Shown here piece by piece: positions 13,946 to 14,499 of a stretch of DNA of 14,499 bases (the stretch's first letter is position 1; each line of letters opens with the position of its first letter). The translations under genes were made by a program, and so were the position numbers. The notes under the pieces are model-generated. The model was not told where the DNA came from. It did not search any database and saw nothing but the letters and a program-made list of their open reading frames with translations. This DNA is from Emcibacteraceae bacterium (GTDB lineage: Bacteria; Pseudomonadota; Alphaproteobacteria; Sphingomonadales; Emcibacteraceae), in assembly GCA_016763335.1 (NCBI GenBank), contig JAESUD010000293.1, positions 1-14,499 on the forward strand, given 5' to 3'.

Positions 13946-14499
13946 TTATTTACCCATTCTTCAAATAGCTGGTATTCCAATAGATGCCTAGCGATGGCCA
14001 ACTTTTCTGGCACACGAAAATTATCCTCTCCGCCATTTTTCAATACTTGTTTGATAGTGTCCTTATCAAACCATTTTGCATCTTCTAGTTCATCATTTGC
14101 AATATTTATCTCATCATTTAATGCTTCGCCAATAGCGCCGATCATTAGGGACGATGGAAATGGCCAAGGCTGACTTTTAATATATTGAACATGACCTATT
14201 TTAATGCCTGCTTCTTCCAGAACTTCTCGACGAACGGCTTCTTCAATAGTCTCACCGGGTTCCATAAACCCCGCTAATGCAGAATACATGCCCGGCATAA
14301 AATGCGGGCTTCGTCCTAGTAAACATTTATCACCGCGAACGACCATCATAATAACCACAGGATCTACCCGCGGGAAATGTTCACTATCACAGGCATCACA
14401 ATGCCGGACATATCCCCCTTTTATACTGATACTTTTTTTACCACAATTTGAGCAAAATTTATGCCTGTCGTGCCAACCAAGAATCATTTTTCCACGCGC
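13942..14499 (-). CDS. nudC: NADH pyrophosphatase NudC (5' end outside window)
   Basis: This Nudix hydrolase splits NADH into NMNH and AMP; the family also removes NAD caps from RNA. The window holds the last 185 residues. The reading frame stays open through the edge (ARGK precedes MILGWHDRHKFC), and that stretch matches the conserved lead-in to the zinc ribbon. The internal Met at 14487 is therefore not the start, and an N-terminal domain is missing. The zinc ribbon has four Cys (CSNC, then CDAC). The Nudix box GFMEPGETIEEAVRREVLEE plus AGI fits G-x5-E-x7-REUxEExGU exactly. It is followed by the NudC hallmark SQPWPFPSSLM, which separates NADH pyrophosphatases from other Nudix enzymes. The stop overlaps the next gene's start by 4 nt. 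Confidence 0.95.
   Translation of the reverse strand, partial: ARGKMILGWHDRHKFCSNCGKKSISIKGGYVRHCDACDSEHFPRVDPVVIMMVVRGDKCLLGRSPHFMPGMYSALAGFMEPGETIEEAVRREVLEEAGIKIGHVQYIKSQPWPFPSSLMIGAIGEALNDEINIANDELEDAKWFDKDTIKQVLKNGGEDNFRVPEKLAIARHLLEYQLFEEWVNK

Noticed and set aside
14485..14487. ATG as the start of nudC
   Set aside because: The frame is open upstream to the window edge and the residues before and around it match the conserved lead-in to the zinc ribbon, so this Met is internal.
1..14499. Defence island, prophage, integron, CRISPR or mobile element
   Set aside because: No transposase, integrase, phage, Cas, toxin-antitoxin or restriction genes, no regular repeat array and no tRNA-flanked attachment site; the genes are metabolic, transport and envelope functions.

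Overview
The window looks like chromosomal DNA of a low-GC (about 40 % by eye) Gram-negative alphaproteobacterium, plausibly marine or free-living. The grounds are a TonB-dependent outer-membrane receptor, several Sec signal peptides, an N-terminally anchored CycM-type cytochrome c divergent from a monofunctional prephenate dehydratase, and a NudC-type NADH pyrophosphatase. Genus cannot be fixed from the sequence. Codon use and AT-rich spacers look even throughout. I see no insertion sequence, prophage, CRISPR array, tRNA or rRNA.

Layout. (1) 1-396 (-): N-terminal part of a molybdopterin/4Fe-4S oxidoreductase cut by the window edge. (2) 397-779: AT-rich control region with candidate promoters and short inverted and direct repeats. 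(3) 780-7382: a possible nutrient-acquisition block. It has a TonB-dependent receptor (+), a periplasmic M20/AbgB-like amidohydrolase (+) and, converging on it, two tandem paralogous APC-family amino-acid permeases (-). Clear intrinsic terminators follow the receptor and the hydrolase. (4) 7536-8882: a single-pass coiled-coil protein of unknown function (+) overlapping tail to tail by 6 nt with a glutathione S-transferase (-). (5) 8954-11691 (+): M17 leucyl aminopeptidase, a short MarR-like regulator and a cytosolic SH3-NlpC/P60 cell-wall-peptide hydrolase, plausibly one operon for peptide and muropeptide turnover. (6) 11757-13468: membrane-anchored cytochrome c (-) divergent from prephenate dehydratase pheA (+). 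(7) 13472-14499 (-): nudC (5' end outside the window) overlapping by 4 nt a small secreted DUF6265-like protein.

How the genes may work together. The receptor could bring a conjugate or peptide across the outer membrane, the amidohydrolase could cleave it in the periplasm, and the permeases could import the released amino acid. This is inference from neighbourhood, not proof. Aminopeptidase plus NlpC/P60 would finish peptide degradation in the cytosol. PheA supplies phenylpyruvate for phenylalanine synthesis, CycM carries electrons to the terminal oxidase, and NudC hydrolyses NADH. Most of the window is ordinary metabolism. The best leads are the Cys-to-Glu change in the hydrolase metal site, the diverged tandem permeases, the inverted repeat in front of the MarR gene, and the unrecognised coiled-coil membrane protein.
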